From: Eumeta japonica
Taxonomy: Eukaryota; Arthropoda; Insecta; Lepidoptera; Psychidae
Length of the DNA: 64,000 nt
Direction of reading: 5' to 3'
Assembly (NCBI GenBank): GCA_005406025.1
Contig: BGZK01000006.1
Location: 124,001 to 188,000, forward strand
Shown here: positions 1-12,800 of the stretch, piece after piece
How the letters are laid out: each line of letters begins with the position of its first letter
Numbering within the stretch: the first letter of the stretch is position 1
Translations under genes and position numbers: made by a program
The notes under the pieces: model-generated
Told to the model about the DNA's origin: nothing
What the model saw: only the letters and a program-made list of their open reading frames with translations
The model's database searches: none

Positions 1-520
1 ATTTATAATTAAAAGACGTAATCTATAAAGTATTCAATTTTTTAAAAACTTATTGATTTATTATAGTTTATTTTTCGAAATATTCACGAATTACTCAAAA
101 GTATTTTTAATTTTTAAAGAAATAAATAAACTTATTTTTTATAATTTTTATTAGATTTGAATTAATTATTTTATTTGAAAGTTCTTTTTGTATTTAATGC
201 CTATACATTATCTGTCAAATCATACGGATTACGTTTTTACTTTTTTGCAACCCGCCGTAACTGTGTTTAATCTTGTTTGATCCATGAAACATTCCTTTAT
301 AATTAAACGTCATCTCAACAATTTAAAAATATTTTTCTGTTTCCTTTTCACTATGGTTTACTGACCAAAAATTGACTAGACTTCTCACTGAATACTATAT
401 ATATATTCTGTGCAATAAAATTCTATGATTAATGTCATTGAGAACTGTCATTCCTGTTGTACGTGCTTAGAGGATTGTCAAGGCATTTTTGGTCACGAAT
501 TTACGATATAAGTATTTAAC
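1..520. other. upstream spacer of UQCR10
   Basis: AT-rich sequence without a convincing coding frame. The last 100 bases before the start codon at 521 are somewhat less AT-rich and probably include the promoter and 5' untranslated region of UQCR10. No clear TATA box or initiator could be assigned. Confidence 0.5.
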
Positions 521-2155
521 ATGGATTTCATGGCAAAATTAAATCGTGTTCTCTTCAAACGCACATCCACATTTGCCGTAACCGTAATGGTAGGCGCGTT
601 CTTTTTCGAAAGAACGTTCGATTTAGCCGCGGTTACTATTTTCGAATCGATCAACAAAGGCGTGAGTATTATATAATGCGAATCTCTTTTTTATGTTGAT
701 ATTATTTCCTAAAAAATATATACACACACACTAGACAAGTTACTGGAAATTGTTGTAATCACGAACATCGAAATTTTAATATAGAAATCAAAGAAGGTGA
801 AGTAAAATATATAGGTACAGTATAAAGAATTGAATTTTTATTTTTTGAAGAACGGGAACTGGATAATCGTACCCTATCTCACCGCTTTTGTATTTGTGTT
901 GTGATTAGCGCGATGTTTTAAATATTAGTTATATAAAAATACATCAGTAGGAGTTTCTGTGACAAATGTCATTGTAGAAGAGTTCTGGTAAATCTAGGAA
1001 TACCATGCAAATGACGTATTACAAAAAAGTGAATCCAACTCTTGCTATTGCTAGGTGAGATTTAGCAACCATAACCAGAATATTTAATATATATCTAGCA
1101 ACTGCATGGTAATCCCAGGCTTATGTAAACTGATTATAATGAAATTTTAGCAAAAGGATATGTGTTTAATTACATAAAATCTATTGTCTTCATTGTTTTC
1201 AAAATAGCAATGCAATTGGTATTCTAAAGTTTGTTGGTGGTATAGTCATATGTGTTGCATTGTTAAGAGCTATGATCAAGGATTCATATATTCAAGGACA
1301 CAAAGATTCATATTTTTTTCAGTCTATCTCAGTCCAGTTAGATGTCAAACTCCTTAAATTCCTTCTTTAATATATTTTTAATCTTCAATGCTGTATTCTA
1401 AATTTTCACCCATGTTATATGTTTCATTTAAAAAGTAATTACTCATAATTATACAATTTTATTGAGAAAATATGTTAAATACAAAGAGGTGGGTAGTTGG
1501 GAGCTCTTGCTATCTTGTGATAATAATTCATATTAACTAGTGTTCCTTGTTTGCACTGGTTATTGGAATTAATAAAATATAAAATTGAAATGTAGATTTT
1601 ACTGGCCTGTATTTTTGAAATGAGTTTAGACAAGTAGGCAATATTATTAATTATAGACAATTTCTATCTGACTATTCGAACAACAAATACTTTACTGTTA
1701 GTCAACTATTTTATTTAATTGGCAATATTGAATCAACTATATGACAAAAATGAAGTTATGAACAGTGAAAGAAATTGTTTGAAATTAGAAAATGATATAC
1801 TTCTAATTATGGAATTATCATTCATATCACTATAAGTTGATTATTTTGCTTTTAATATTTAGAGAATTTGTATACATTAATTTTAATTAATAAATCTTAA
1901 CAATTATATGATATTAATTGACATGTGCAAATTAATTTGCATGATTCAAGTAAATATATATGCATTTGTTAATTTTTCATCGTTACCAGTGAAGTTAATT
2001 TTCAAAATATATGGCAAACATTAATTTTAATGAAATATTAAGGAAGTCTTGATGTATCGACAAAAAATATCTTTGAAAAATTGTATATAATAAAGATTGT
2101 TCTTTTTTGATTTCAGAAACTCTGGAAAGACATCGAGCATAAATATAAGGACTGA
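521..2155 (+). CDS. UQCR10: cytochrome b-c1 complex subunit 9 (UQCR10/QCR9), two exons
   Basis: Smallest-class subunit of mitochondrial respiratory complex III, in the inner membrane. Coding exons are 521-661 (47 codons) and 2117-2155 (12 codons plus TGA), joined at phase 0; donor GTGAGT at 662, acceptor TTTCAG ending at 2116. The protein has 59 residues, in the family's usual size range. It begins MDFMAKLNRVLFKRTSTF, followed by a single hydrophobic segment at about residues 17-40 containing the conserved FFFERTFD stretch. It ends KLWKDIEHKYKD, matching the charged tail of QCR9 proteins. The start is the first ATG of the frame and fits the family. The gene lies tail-to-tail with LZTR1. The call rests on remembered family sequence and on the clean splice junction; the family identity is very likely. 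Confidence 0.93.
662..2116 (+). other. UQCR10 intron
   Basis: Single GT-AG phase-0 intron of 1455 bases. It is AT-rich, and I see no coding frame or recognisable repeat in it. Confidence 0.85.
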
Positions 2156-4654
2156 TAAGTGATGTGGATACTATAATGGAGTTGTAGTTTAATTCATTAT
2201 TAATTAAATTATTTTATTTCACAGTTGAAAGACTTTTATTTTCATTTCTATCAATAACATTGAATCATTTTGAAACGTTCAATTTTATGCATAATATTTA
2301 AGAGGCAGATAAAATTTTTAATATACTGTCAAAAATATTCTGTGAACAGAGAAAAATTACATTAGTAATTTTTAGGCCCTGAGAACATAGTACCTACTTT
2401 TAATATTCTGGTAGAATCTCATATTTATGGCTAACTAGAGATGATGTAAGGCAACTATCTTACATAGACGTTTAACTGAATAATGTTTATACAAATACAT
2501 TTAATAATACCACGAATTCCCAAAATGTCACTGTTGAGTCATCAGGTTGATAGAAAATTGGTAGTTAATAGGCCTGTTCCGATTTGCTGCATTAGAGTGA
2601 TTTTTGAATTAAGATTATGACCAACTTGAAGGAATTGAATGTAGATGATGAATGCCCATGCAAGTTTAATTCTTTTTCTTAAGAGTGTATTGACTAAAAG
2701 TTTAATTTTAAACATCTCACGCAGGCAATTTTTGTATTTCCTGACACTGTTTTCTGGAAATCTTGGTTTTCAATGGTACAAAATTCATGATTTAGTTATG
2801 ATAACTTACCTAAATTGTTACTTAAAAAATATCCACATGAGTTGTTTTATTATATTTTTTATGTATTAAAATTATTAGTATTGAAGTTTAGTCCTTGAAG
2901 AATTTTTTTTAATAGTGTAAATATTTCATTTAATAAATATAAAAACAAAAAAACTATATATGATACTTTCCAACCATTTGACAAGCAGTCATTGCGCAGG
3001 TCTTGTAAAATAAAGTGTATTTAAAAGTACAAAATATGATGTACTTTCATGTTTCACATAAAGTATACAAGTACTTCTTTTTATTTTTATTCTTTAGGAT
3101 TGGTTTTAGAAAAACCTTATTATCCAACTGACTTGCCATAGAACTTGGGATGTCTTTAATTTTGCGTAAGTATGACAAAATTCTTAGACCAAATTTCTCA
3201 ATCCACTCCCTTTAAATTTGATTTTGAAAAAAAAAAGATGTACTGTTTAACTAAAAATCTAAGTTTTATCAAATTGTTAACTTAAGTTTTAAATTGTAAA
3301 ATCTACTGTTAAAACACTGCTGATCTATCTATATGCTGATAGTACATCAACTGTTTATTAAAACTGGTTATTTTTCCATTGACTCAATGGAAAAATGAAA
3401 CTCATATAGATAAAGCCCATAGAATAGCTAGATGTCCCTACATTCTATAAAGCAGAACTTATGTGTATGCACAAGGGTTTTGATTCTTTCTTCATCATTC
3501 TTCTGTTACAATATTAGTAAACCGATCTTTGCAATTATTAAAATGAAAAAACATTAAATATTTTTTTCAAGAAAATCAATTTATATATGCAAAACATATA
3601 TTCATACATATACACATTAATTTTATTGCTTTATAAATAAATTAGATGTTCACACATAGTGTATAATACAGTTATATTATTAAAACTATTATATAGAGAA
3701 ACAACATAATATTATCTGAATAACATTTATAAAACTTTAACGTAATATTAAGATTTAATGTTACCTTTTACTTAGTAATATATACACTATTGTAAAAGTG
3801 TTACTATGTACTATAAAGTTAAATTAATAGTAGATAAAAAATCACAATGTTACCAAATTTTAATAATGTACATGACACTGATTGATAAATGGTTAAAATG
3901 CATATATTAACTACACAATACAAAATAACAGTTATAAAACTTTCAAAATAAAATACAATTGTAGTACAATTTAATTATACATTTCTTTGGTTAAAATAAA
4001 AATGATAAAAATAAATAGTATGTATATCCCACATCACTAATTCTACATATATTTGAAGGACACTATCTGTCGTCGACATACAAGATCCTATATTTAAAAA
4101 CATCCTATCCTTAATAAAGTTAATATTTTACATTAAATAACATAGTGTAAAACTACACAGAATGAAGACATTACACGATAATTATAAGTTTTAGAAATAA
4201 AAATTATCAGCTTGATATTTTCTCTTTTTGAAAGATTTTATAATGCTATTTACTATGTCATTTACATTAAAAAGAGATTATATAATAACAGCTTTAGTAA
4301 AATATATCTTTTAAGGTTCCATATGTCTTAACGAAAAACAAAACCCTTATAGGATCATTTGTAATGCCTGCTGTTTGTTCCGAATCTACTGGACCGATTA
4401 AGTGAAAAGTTAGTACATATATGGATTTCTATGATCTAAAAGCAGATGTGTAATAGATAAATTGAAGATTGAATATGGCCTTCAAGCATTTTTGGAGGGA
4501 AAATTATTTTGGAATTATAAAAAAATATTATAATTTGATAGTAAATTCTTTTAGTTACTTATGAAAATAGTTTGTCCATCCCTCCTTATCTCCAGAACTA
4601 CTGAACCCAAAATTTTGATAAAAAAAAAACAAAATAGTTTTCTATTTATATATG
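2156..4654. other. 3' flank of UQCR10 and spacer
   Basis: Very AT-rich sequence without a supported gene. Short open frames here, such as the one beginning at 2645, have AT-driven composition and resemble no family I know. Possible poly(A) signals occur but none could be tied to UQCR10. Confidence 0.5.
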
Positions 4655-4979
4655 AGGAATCATCCATTAATTACGTGATGTATTTTAGCAACTTTTTATA
4701 CCCCCGTCTGGTGATACTTGGTGAGGTTTTGGATCCTCTATCCAAAATCACGTGTATTTTCTTGTACAAAATATCTTTAAAAAATGAGAGTATTTTAAAA
4801 TTACTTCCTAATAAAGATAATATTTTGATATTAATCTTTAAATACAGATATATTGGCACGAAGGGCGGGTAGGAAAATAGTTGCCAAGCAACAGCGAATT
4901 AACGAAAAAAATAAATACAAGTGATATCCTACTACACTCTTGCCTCTTTTAATCTCACGTGATTAATGGACAATCCCTT
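4655..4979. mobile_element. short terminal-inverted-repeat element (MITE-like)
   Basis: About 325 bases bounded by imperfect inverted ends: the left end has CATCCATTAATTACGTGA, and the right end read in reverse has GTCCATTAATCACGTGA. There is no transposase. A chance open frame on the + strand (from 4561) runs into the element and is not a gene. Non-autonomous elements with this type of end are common in moths; the superfamily is not certain. Confidence 0.6.
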
Positions 4980-5090
4980 ACAGGAAAATCTATAAAGAGT
5001 TTATTGTCTTAAAAACAACATGGCAAATCTTTCAATATTAAGTGTACATACTTAATTCGCAGTTGATTTAATGACTCTAGTTGATCTAAT

Positions 5091-5112
5091 AGTAGTAGTA
5101 GTAGTAGTAGTT
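5091..5112. repeat. AGT trinucleotide microsatellite
   Basis: About seven uninterrupted copies of AGT. Confidence 0.9.
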
Positions 5113-5258
5113 ACCCATAAAATTTGATAAGTTTTACAAAAAACATGGTAGATAACGTATTCAAAGTTTAGAACCTTCTTGACGCGAGTTAAACTCACCC
5201 ATCCTTTTTTCATAACTTTTCGGTACATATTGACTTTCCTAATTGGGACGGCTACTCC

Positions 5259-5815
5259 GATTAGTCGCCTTCATATCCGCAACTCAGTTGTAAGTCGACC
5301 GGCGTACGAAGCGCATCCGTAATTGGAACCCCTCCGCTGGTCAGTTGCCTTTGATAGGCCATATCGGCAACTTAGTTGCAATAAGTCGACTGGTGTACGA
5401 AGTGCATCCGTAATTGGAACCTCCTTCGCCGGCCAGTCGCCTTCAGTAGGCGATATCGGCAACTCAGTTGCAATAAGTCGACTGGTGTACGAAGCGCATC
5501 CGTAATTGGAACCTCCTTCGCCGGTCAGTCGCCTTCAATAGGCCATATCGGCAACTTAGTTGCAATAAGTCGACTAGTGTACGAAGTGCATCCGTAATTG
5601 GAACCTCCTTCGCCGGTCAGTCGCCTTCAATAGGCCATATCGGCAACTTAGTTGCAATAAGTCGACCAGCATACGAAGTGCATCCGTAATTGGAACCCCT
5701 CCGTTAGTCAGTCGCCTTCAATAGGCCATATCGGCAACTTAGTTGCAATAAGTCGACCGGCGTACGAACCCCCTCTGCCGGTCAGTCGCCTTTAGTAGGC
5801 CATATTAACAACTCA
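5259..5815. repeat. minisatellite with a unit of about 92 bp
   Basis: Around six tandem copies of a GC-richer unit. The marker string AGTCGC(C) recurs at about 5435, 5527, 5619 and 5710, giving spacings of 91-92 bases; the outer copies are shorter (80 and 74). Each unit carries GGCCATATCGGCAACT, AGTTGCAATAAGTCGAC and GCATCCGTAATTGGAACC. Short overlapping frames on both strands come from the repeat and are not genes. Confidence 0.92.
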
Positions 5816-6686
5816 TTTGCACTTTGATTTACAACGTGTGTATAATATATATACATCAATGTAGATATCTACATAAATACATACATATATGTATTTAAAA
5901 CTATATGCAGGTAACCAAGCGGCCATTTGTGTGTAGTGTCTAATTCATAACGGCTGGATGACTAATGATTAAAAATACTAATTATTATTCATAAGCTATG
6001 ATATGAATTGGTAAAAAGGGAAAAATGTTTGAAATAAGTTAATTTCATTAGTTTACGCCATTTCTCCCCTTTAAAATTAAGTTTGTTCTCCTTGATCATA
6101 AACAATTGACGAACTCGGGACGAGCCGGAAGAAACGCGAGAAAGCAGCTATCACTTGCGGTGTGTCAAAGAACGCGGGTGCTCGGAAACCGAAAGGAAGA
6201 AAACTGAAAAGGAATGTTCACGCGGGCGAATAAACTAACAAAAACGCAAACCGATGCGAGATTAACCCAGTTTTCGTATAAACTATAATTTTATGGGGGT
6301 GAAAAACAAACACTGTACCACTAGACAATCAAGCGCCGAGCGCTTGAACTTTTGCTACGAAGCGTCAGTGAAAAAGGTGAGCCCTATAGACTGTCAATTA
6401 CTCCGAGCTGTCCAAGGCGTACACCATTAACTAATGCTGCTTATCAACCAATTAGTATTTTGCACTAAGAACAAAGTATACTTTTTTCTATTTCAGATTC
6501 AAATATGATAAATTTCTATATTTTTATTTAGAAATTTATTAACATTTTTTTTTTAATAGAATAATAGCTTAAAGCAGATTAAATTACAATATTTTCATAA
6601 AAGTGCAAAATTGTTATAGAATCATGTCTGACTCTTCTTAATATCTTTCCACAAGACCATTGTCCGCTGAATAAAGATAGTGTTGT
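5816..6686. other. LZTR1 3' flank with a CpG-rich patch
   Basis: From about 6100 to 6420 the sequence is markedly richer in C and G than its surroundings. It holds a short frame, ATG at 6293 to AAG at 6376, ending exactly at a good splice donor (GTGAGC). No family is recognised with confidence; it may belong to a dispersed moth repeat. The remainder is AT-rich. TTTATT at 6545-6550 would be an AATAAA signal for the minus-strand LZTR1 transcript. Confidence 0.4.
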
Positions 6687-6878
6687 TTAGCATTTTCCTT
6701 GTTTGTGTTGAATCCTGTAATCTATATCATCTGTGAGAGTGTCTGCAGAAGCTGAAGTGGGTAGAGATCGCGGTTGCAGCATTAGAGGCACGTCACAACG
6801 AGGCTCTTCAGCAAGCGCTTGTAGGATGTCCACTAGTAGCGGTTGTGGGAGATTCTTTATTGATTCTTGGCGAGCCAC
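6687..6878 (-). CDS. LZTR1: LZTR1 exon 15 (C-terminus)
   Basis: Acceptor CTGACAG, then [18 protein letters not shown] and LQALAEEP, matching the LZTR1 end. It continues about 35 polar residues beyond that match (rich in Ser, Thr and Asp) and finishes QGKC and TAA. Confidence 0.95.
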   Translation of the reverse strand: MARQESIKNLPQPLLVDILQALAEEPRCDVPLMLQPRSLPTSASADTLTDDIDYRIQHKQGKC

Positions 6879-9800
6879 CTGTCAGGAATTATCTTAGTTC
6901 AATTTGTGAATTTCATAATTCATTCTGTATACTCGAATTTAAGCTAAAAAAAACCTTTTTAAAATAATATTTTATGATAAATAATTGAAAAGTATTTTGT
7001 TATTAACATCTATATTCATTGTAATTAGAATTACTTTGAATTAATAATTTGAATGAACTAATTAATTAATTTGAATGAATTAAAAGTGGAATTCCAATCA
7101 GCAGGTAAATTTAGGATTTACAAGAAAATGGTATCCTAGATTTGAATGAAACTGGATTTGAGAAAAATGAAATATAACAAGGGCAAAAGACAGTTAAATC
7201 ATATCTGACTTCTTGCAATGCTTTTCCTTATATGAGTTATATTGTACTACTTTTAATGTAAAATTATTAATCCGAAATCTATCATAATTAATACTAAAAA
7301 TCTTTGTTCAAACAAAAATGCTCATATTTTCTTGTAGTCCTATTTATTCATTGGCACACAGGAAAATTTTGATTTTACTTAATGTCATGTTCAATTTACT
7401 CTTTTTGCAATATAACTGTTTATATAACTTGTAGAATATTATACAATTAAAATCGGGATGGTACAGTTTTATATCATAAGTATATTATGGTCGGGGGTAG
7501 GCGACACTGTGCCGCTGTTAACATCGACTCAACGTATAAATTTACTTAATAAATAATTTACGGTTTTTCAAGGGTCACAGTTTGCAAATAAACGTGTATA
7601 AAGTTAAAAAACATTGGAAAAGTGCAAAGTCTGAGTGAAATGTGATCAAAAAGTGGCAAAAAACAATGAAAATACAAGTGACATTACATATCAAAAATAA
7701 ACAGTTTACTCACAGAGTGGAACTACAAGAGCTGACTTAAAGTGTGTAGTGAACCCAAACATATCTATTCCACATTTTATTAGAATGTTTTGCACTTTTA
7801 CAAAGTATTCAAATCCGACATAACCTAATATTCCCCAAAATCAAGTCTTCTGTAGAACTAGCTGCCACATACCAGCTAAAGCGACATCTATCGGTCAGCG
7901 TCAGAACTACTTCGCCAGACACTAAGCAAGCATAGGTCGACCATAAGATCCACCGGACATCAAAACTACCTAGCCAAGAGCTTCCGCGATAAACTACCAG
8001 AGGACGCCACGTGTAACAAGAATCATGGAAGAAATTATAAACACGCTAAAAACAATTAAAATGGACTTGGAAAATCAAAGACAAGAAATTCGCGACACAG
8101 GAAAAAATATTACAGAGCAGGTCACACAGAATATTAGCAGGATGTTTGAAGAAAAGTTCTTAACATTAGAAAAAATCACGAAAACCTAAAGGAAAGAGTG
8201 GAAAATCAAGAAAAAGGCTGCATATGTTGGAAAACAGGCAAGAAAAAATAACCTGGTATTTTTGAGTCGAAGAGAATGAAAAGTCATATGCGAGCTTAGA
8301 AAGAAACTTTATCACCTGGTTGAAGAATATCTCTGTAAAATTAAATTACAGCGATATCCAAGAAATAAAAGAATAGGGAAGAAAGAAGAAAGATTACGTC
8401 CAATAGTGGTAACTTTTTCAACGCTAGGCACAAAATTAAAATAATTAAGCAAAAAGAGCGCTAAAAGATACAAATTACTACATTAAAGAAGACTACCCAA
8501 AATACGTCCCAGAGAAGAGAAAGGAACTACAAGAGCAGTTAAAACTGGAAAGAGAAAAGGGAGTTAGAGCCAAAATTATATACGACAAACTGATCATACC
8601 GAAAACAACACAAAACGCAAATTTCCTACCTCGCCAGAAAATGTCATTAAAACCAACATGGATAAGAACTCACGAGTAAATAAAAGAACAAAATACAACA
8701 AATAGAAGAACCAATCAAGAGGTCTAGCAGCTTCTCAGAGGGAGTAATAAAAAAAGGAATACTGAACTACGTAGTCAAAAAGCCAACCATTCAAAGTAAT
8801 ATTCAGAATAAACAGGCATAGCAATCAATCGCCTCCTCCTCCGGCATAGAGAAAACAAACACACAATTAAAAACAAGAAACAAACATGATCTTCCAACCC
8901 GGCTGGTCACCGTGGAAGAGTACGACCACAACCCTTCAAAGTTAATCACCACAGGAACAAACAAGAATAAAAATAAAATCCAACAAATACATGTAATAAC
9001 ATACAACATTAGACTTTGGAGGAGGCCTTTACCCTTTACCCAATGGGGACCTAGCTTAGTATATAGAAGAAAAGCAATAAAAATATAAAACTAGAAAATA
9101 GTGTAATTTAGGATTAATTAAAGTATAAATACCTAGCAAATAATAAGTAATTCAAAGAAATTAAGTATAAATAGAAAAATGTAGATTTAGCTTGGTCAAA
9201 TAAAGGCTTTTATTTATTTATATTATGGTCATACTAAAACTTTGTGGGAGAGTATGTCTCTGCAGTGGAATATACAAAACCTGTATACAAATAATGATAT
9301 TTTCATTAATTGGCATATAAAATGGCATATAATGATACTTTTATTCATTGTCGTCAAAGATAAATAAAAATTCCAAAACTTGCTTAGGTGTTTGATTTCT
9401 ATCAATTTACTCAAATCAATATTTAATTAGGACGATGATGACAATTTGTAATGAAAGAGCAAATCTGACAATAGCAATGGCGGCATGTCACATATTAATG
9501 CATTAACTTGTGATATGCAGCTACTGCTGACTCTCAAATTTGCACTTGCCTGCCACATGCATTTGGTGGGCAAGTGTCTAAAAACTGCCAAAAGCTGCAT
9601 TTTAAGGCATTTATGGGAAGAATACTTTATCAAGAAGCATTGCAAAAAATTTCATCTTCTCGGACGATTCTATTTTTTGGCAAATAAGGTGGTTCGCATT
9701 AAAAAAAAAGTTAAATTAATGTCATTCACAAACCACTGGAAAGTGATGCACGATCATTTTGAGCGCGTATTCTTTGATGTCAATAGCTCGCATTCGGTCC

Positions 9801-12800
9801 GCGGCCTGAAGTATTGCTAGTACATTTTCGCAAGTCACATTGCTCTGGAGATTGTGTTTGCAGAATACTTGGAGCCGATTGTTTGTGAAACCTGGAAATA
9901 ACAAGAAGTGCTAAAGAGTAGTTTCTAATTATAAATATGTTTTGTATGTTGTCTAACGTTTCATTTATCACATAAATAGATTAGCCTTTTTCCATGATTT
10001 CCATTACATAGATATAATCTAAATATTTGAATTAACAAAATTTCATTTTTTATAATTTAACCCTATAAAAATTAATACAAGAAATTTTAAATTATTCATT
10101 TATGCTATACATTCATGATTCTTATCTGTAACTTTGTATACATGGACTAAAAGATATATTGTATTAAATTTAATTTTTTGGCATTGACAACCTCCAATTT
10201 GAAATAAAATCAATTGAGAAACAATTCGCTGCTATAGCAAAATTTATAATTAGAAATATTTATATAAACAAAGCAACTACTATTACTGAGGGTGTCTCAC
10301 AAGTAATATTGGTTTTCATGACTGAAATTTATATGCTTCTTTTTTATACATGACGATTTTTATTAAGTGCATTATTACATGTGATGCAAAATGGATTTAT
10401 CTAAACAGTACAAACATGGAAAATCGCTGATTAGAAAAGGACAATTAACCAAAACTGTCATGAGTAAAGATCGATTCGAGCCAACAGATTAATGTGTCCT
10501 ATCGAATTATTAATGTTTAGTGTCCTTTGAAATAATTCTAGGTGGTCAAACTACCACTACTGACATACATAATGAACAGCTGACACAAATGTGTGTGGTT
10601 TACTCGCAAAAATATGCAGGTTTAATATACCAAACATGGATGCTTTTACAACATGACAATTCTGGATCACATACTGCGAAAGTTACGCGGGATAGGAACT
10701 CAAAACACTATTTATGCAGATCCATGGTGAAATTTTTTCATGGGGAAAAATTTGAATCCATAGATGTTGAAAATGCAGTGCAACAATTCTTTGCGTCTAA
10801 GTTCAAGAAATGGTTTTACCAAGGTTTCACAGATCTTGCTGAACATAAAATTAAAACATTAGAATACATGGCTATGCTTTTATTAATTTGTGTAATAAAT
10901 ATTTATTGAACAAAGTGAACATTAAAATCCGACATTATTTATGAAATACCTTAACAAATGGCTTTTTAGATAGAACAAATGTTTTCCATTGGAACTTTAA
11001 TATCTACAGTTATTTTTTGTTGTATATAATTCTATGTAGAATTAATATGTTTTATATGGCTCTATGTCATCAAATTATGTAAGTATATGATATTGAACAA
11101 CACATTACATTAATTAATTCTACCAAATAAACTTTTGTTATGCCTTTTTAATTATTGTGCGCCAGCGACGCGAACTTCGCATAGAGTCGATCACAAAGAG
11201 GGAGCAATGTGAACTAGGATGAATATTACTAAAACTTTTATTGGTCTGGATTTAAATAAATCTCAATTTTGTAATAACATTTTAACATTTATTATATTAC
11301 TTTAAAAAAGTGGTCAATCGTTATTAACCTTTTCCAAGCTGCTAGTGTCAATATAACAAAGTTATGAAATAATTCTATAGGGAGTTTGAGATTTGAAACA
11401 GAATGAAAATAAACATGCAGAAAAGCAGAAGGTACATATTCAGCAGAACTGAGATAGAGAAAACTATTTAACCACTTTAACATTTTTAGTTAAACACACT
11501 AATTTGTGAATGCTCTCATCACCACTCAAATTCCGATATACATACCCTTCGATTAGGGGTCTTGAACATTAATTTTTCTTTGTAATAATCATTCCTTTAT
11601 CCACATAAATACTCTTGAATCATAAAATATGCTACAAACATAGTTTAAACATCAATCACGTCTTATTATTCAAATAAAATAGCATTCTGCATCCAAACAT
11701 TTATGTACAGCCAGAACAGCAAAATTTTAGTGTGTCTTACTTATAGCTGTTTTTATGTGTGACTTAAACAATACTTTATGGACTATTGAAAACTGTACAT
11801 ACAGTGGAATCTCAATAACTCGAACCTCGTTAAGTCGAAATCATCAGTAAGTCGAAAAAAATTGCCAATCCCTTCTGATGAACCTCTAAATACGCGGTAT
11901 TTCGAATTATTTAGACTTTGTAACTCGAACAAAATGTTATTTCTCTACAAAGTATTGATAATACATATTTACACTCTATAACTCGAATTTTAAAAAGGAG
12001 CCTCTGTAAGTCGTAGTTGGTAAAATATAATGACGTCTTACTTGGAATTCCCCGAAATAATAACAATAAATTCCAAAATGAATGTTCAGGTTCGGAGCTT
12101 CTAATCTATTGTTTTTGTCTTGTACACGTGCAATGAATGAATACATTCATGGACCTTTCTAAGTAACACAGCTGTGAACGTTATGTTTGTTCCTTGTCGA
12201 CACAGTCATATGTATCTCGAAGTTCTTGTTAAGTCGAAAACTCGTTATCTCGAATTTTTTTGCATTTCCATTGATGTTCGAGTTATTGAGATTCCACTGA
12301 ATTATGTTTATTTTCAAGAAAATAACTAACCGTAATAGATTGGGGCTTGAAACAAGTACAGTGAATCTTCAGTGGGCATATTCGTGTCACCGTAATAAAT
12401 GTAACGCATGAGCGAGTCAAATGCCTCTTCAGATGGCACAGTATCACAAATTTTTATCTAAAACAAAAGCATAACATAAATGTTTTATTAGTCAAAATGG
12501 ACAGAAACAATAATAAAATTACACTAATAAAAAAATGGAAATGTACATAAATTAAGTATCTTTCCTTAGTTTTTAATCAATGATTTATCAACTACTAGTC
12601 GTTTTCCGTCTGCTTGCTGGACGCAAATTACAATTTATTATATAAAAAATATTATGTCCTATTTTAGAATTTATATCTATGTAAAATTTGATTATTTTAG
12701 GTTTATAATATACTAGCTATTTTCCAACAATATCAATGCATCTTAAATAAAACTTAGTAGTCTTTCCTATCATGATCCCACTCTCGATTTCAACCCTCGT

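Noticed and set aside
4561..4872. 103-codon open frame on the + strand
   Set aside because: It runs into a terminal-inverted-repeat element and has AT-driven composition with no family resemblance.
5271..5505. Overlapping 60-63-codon frames on both strands
   Set aside because: They are produced by the 92-bp minisatellite.
9485..9820. 111-codon + strand frame
   Set aside because: It lies antisense over LZTR1 exon 14, whose minus-strand reading matches BACK-domain sequence; the + frame is a shadow.
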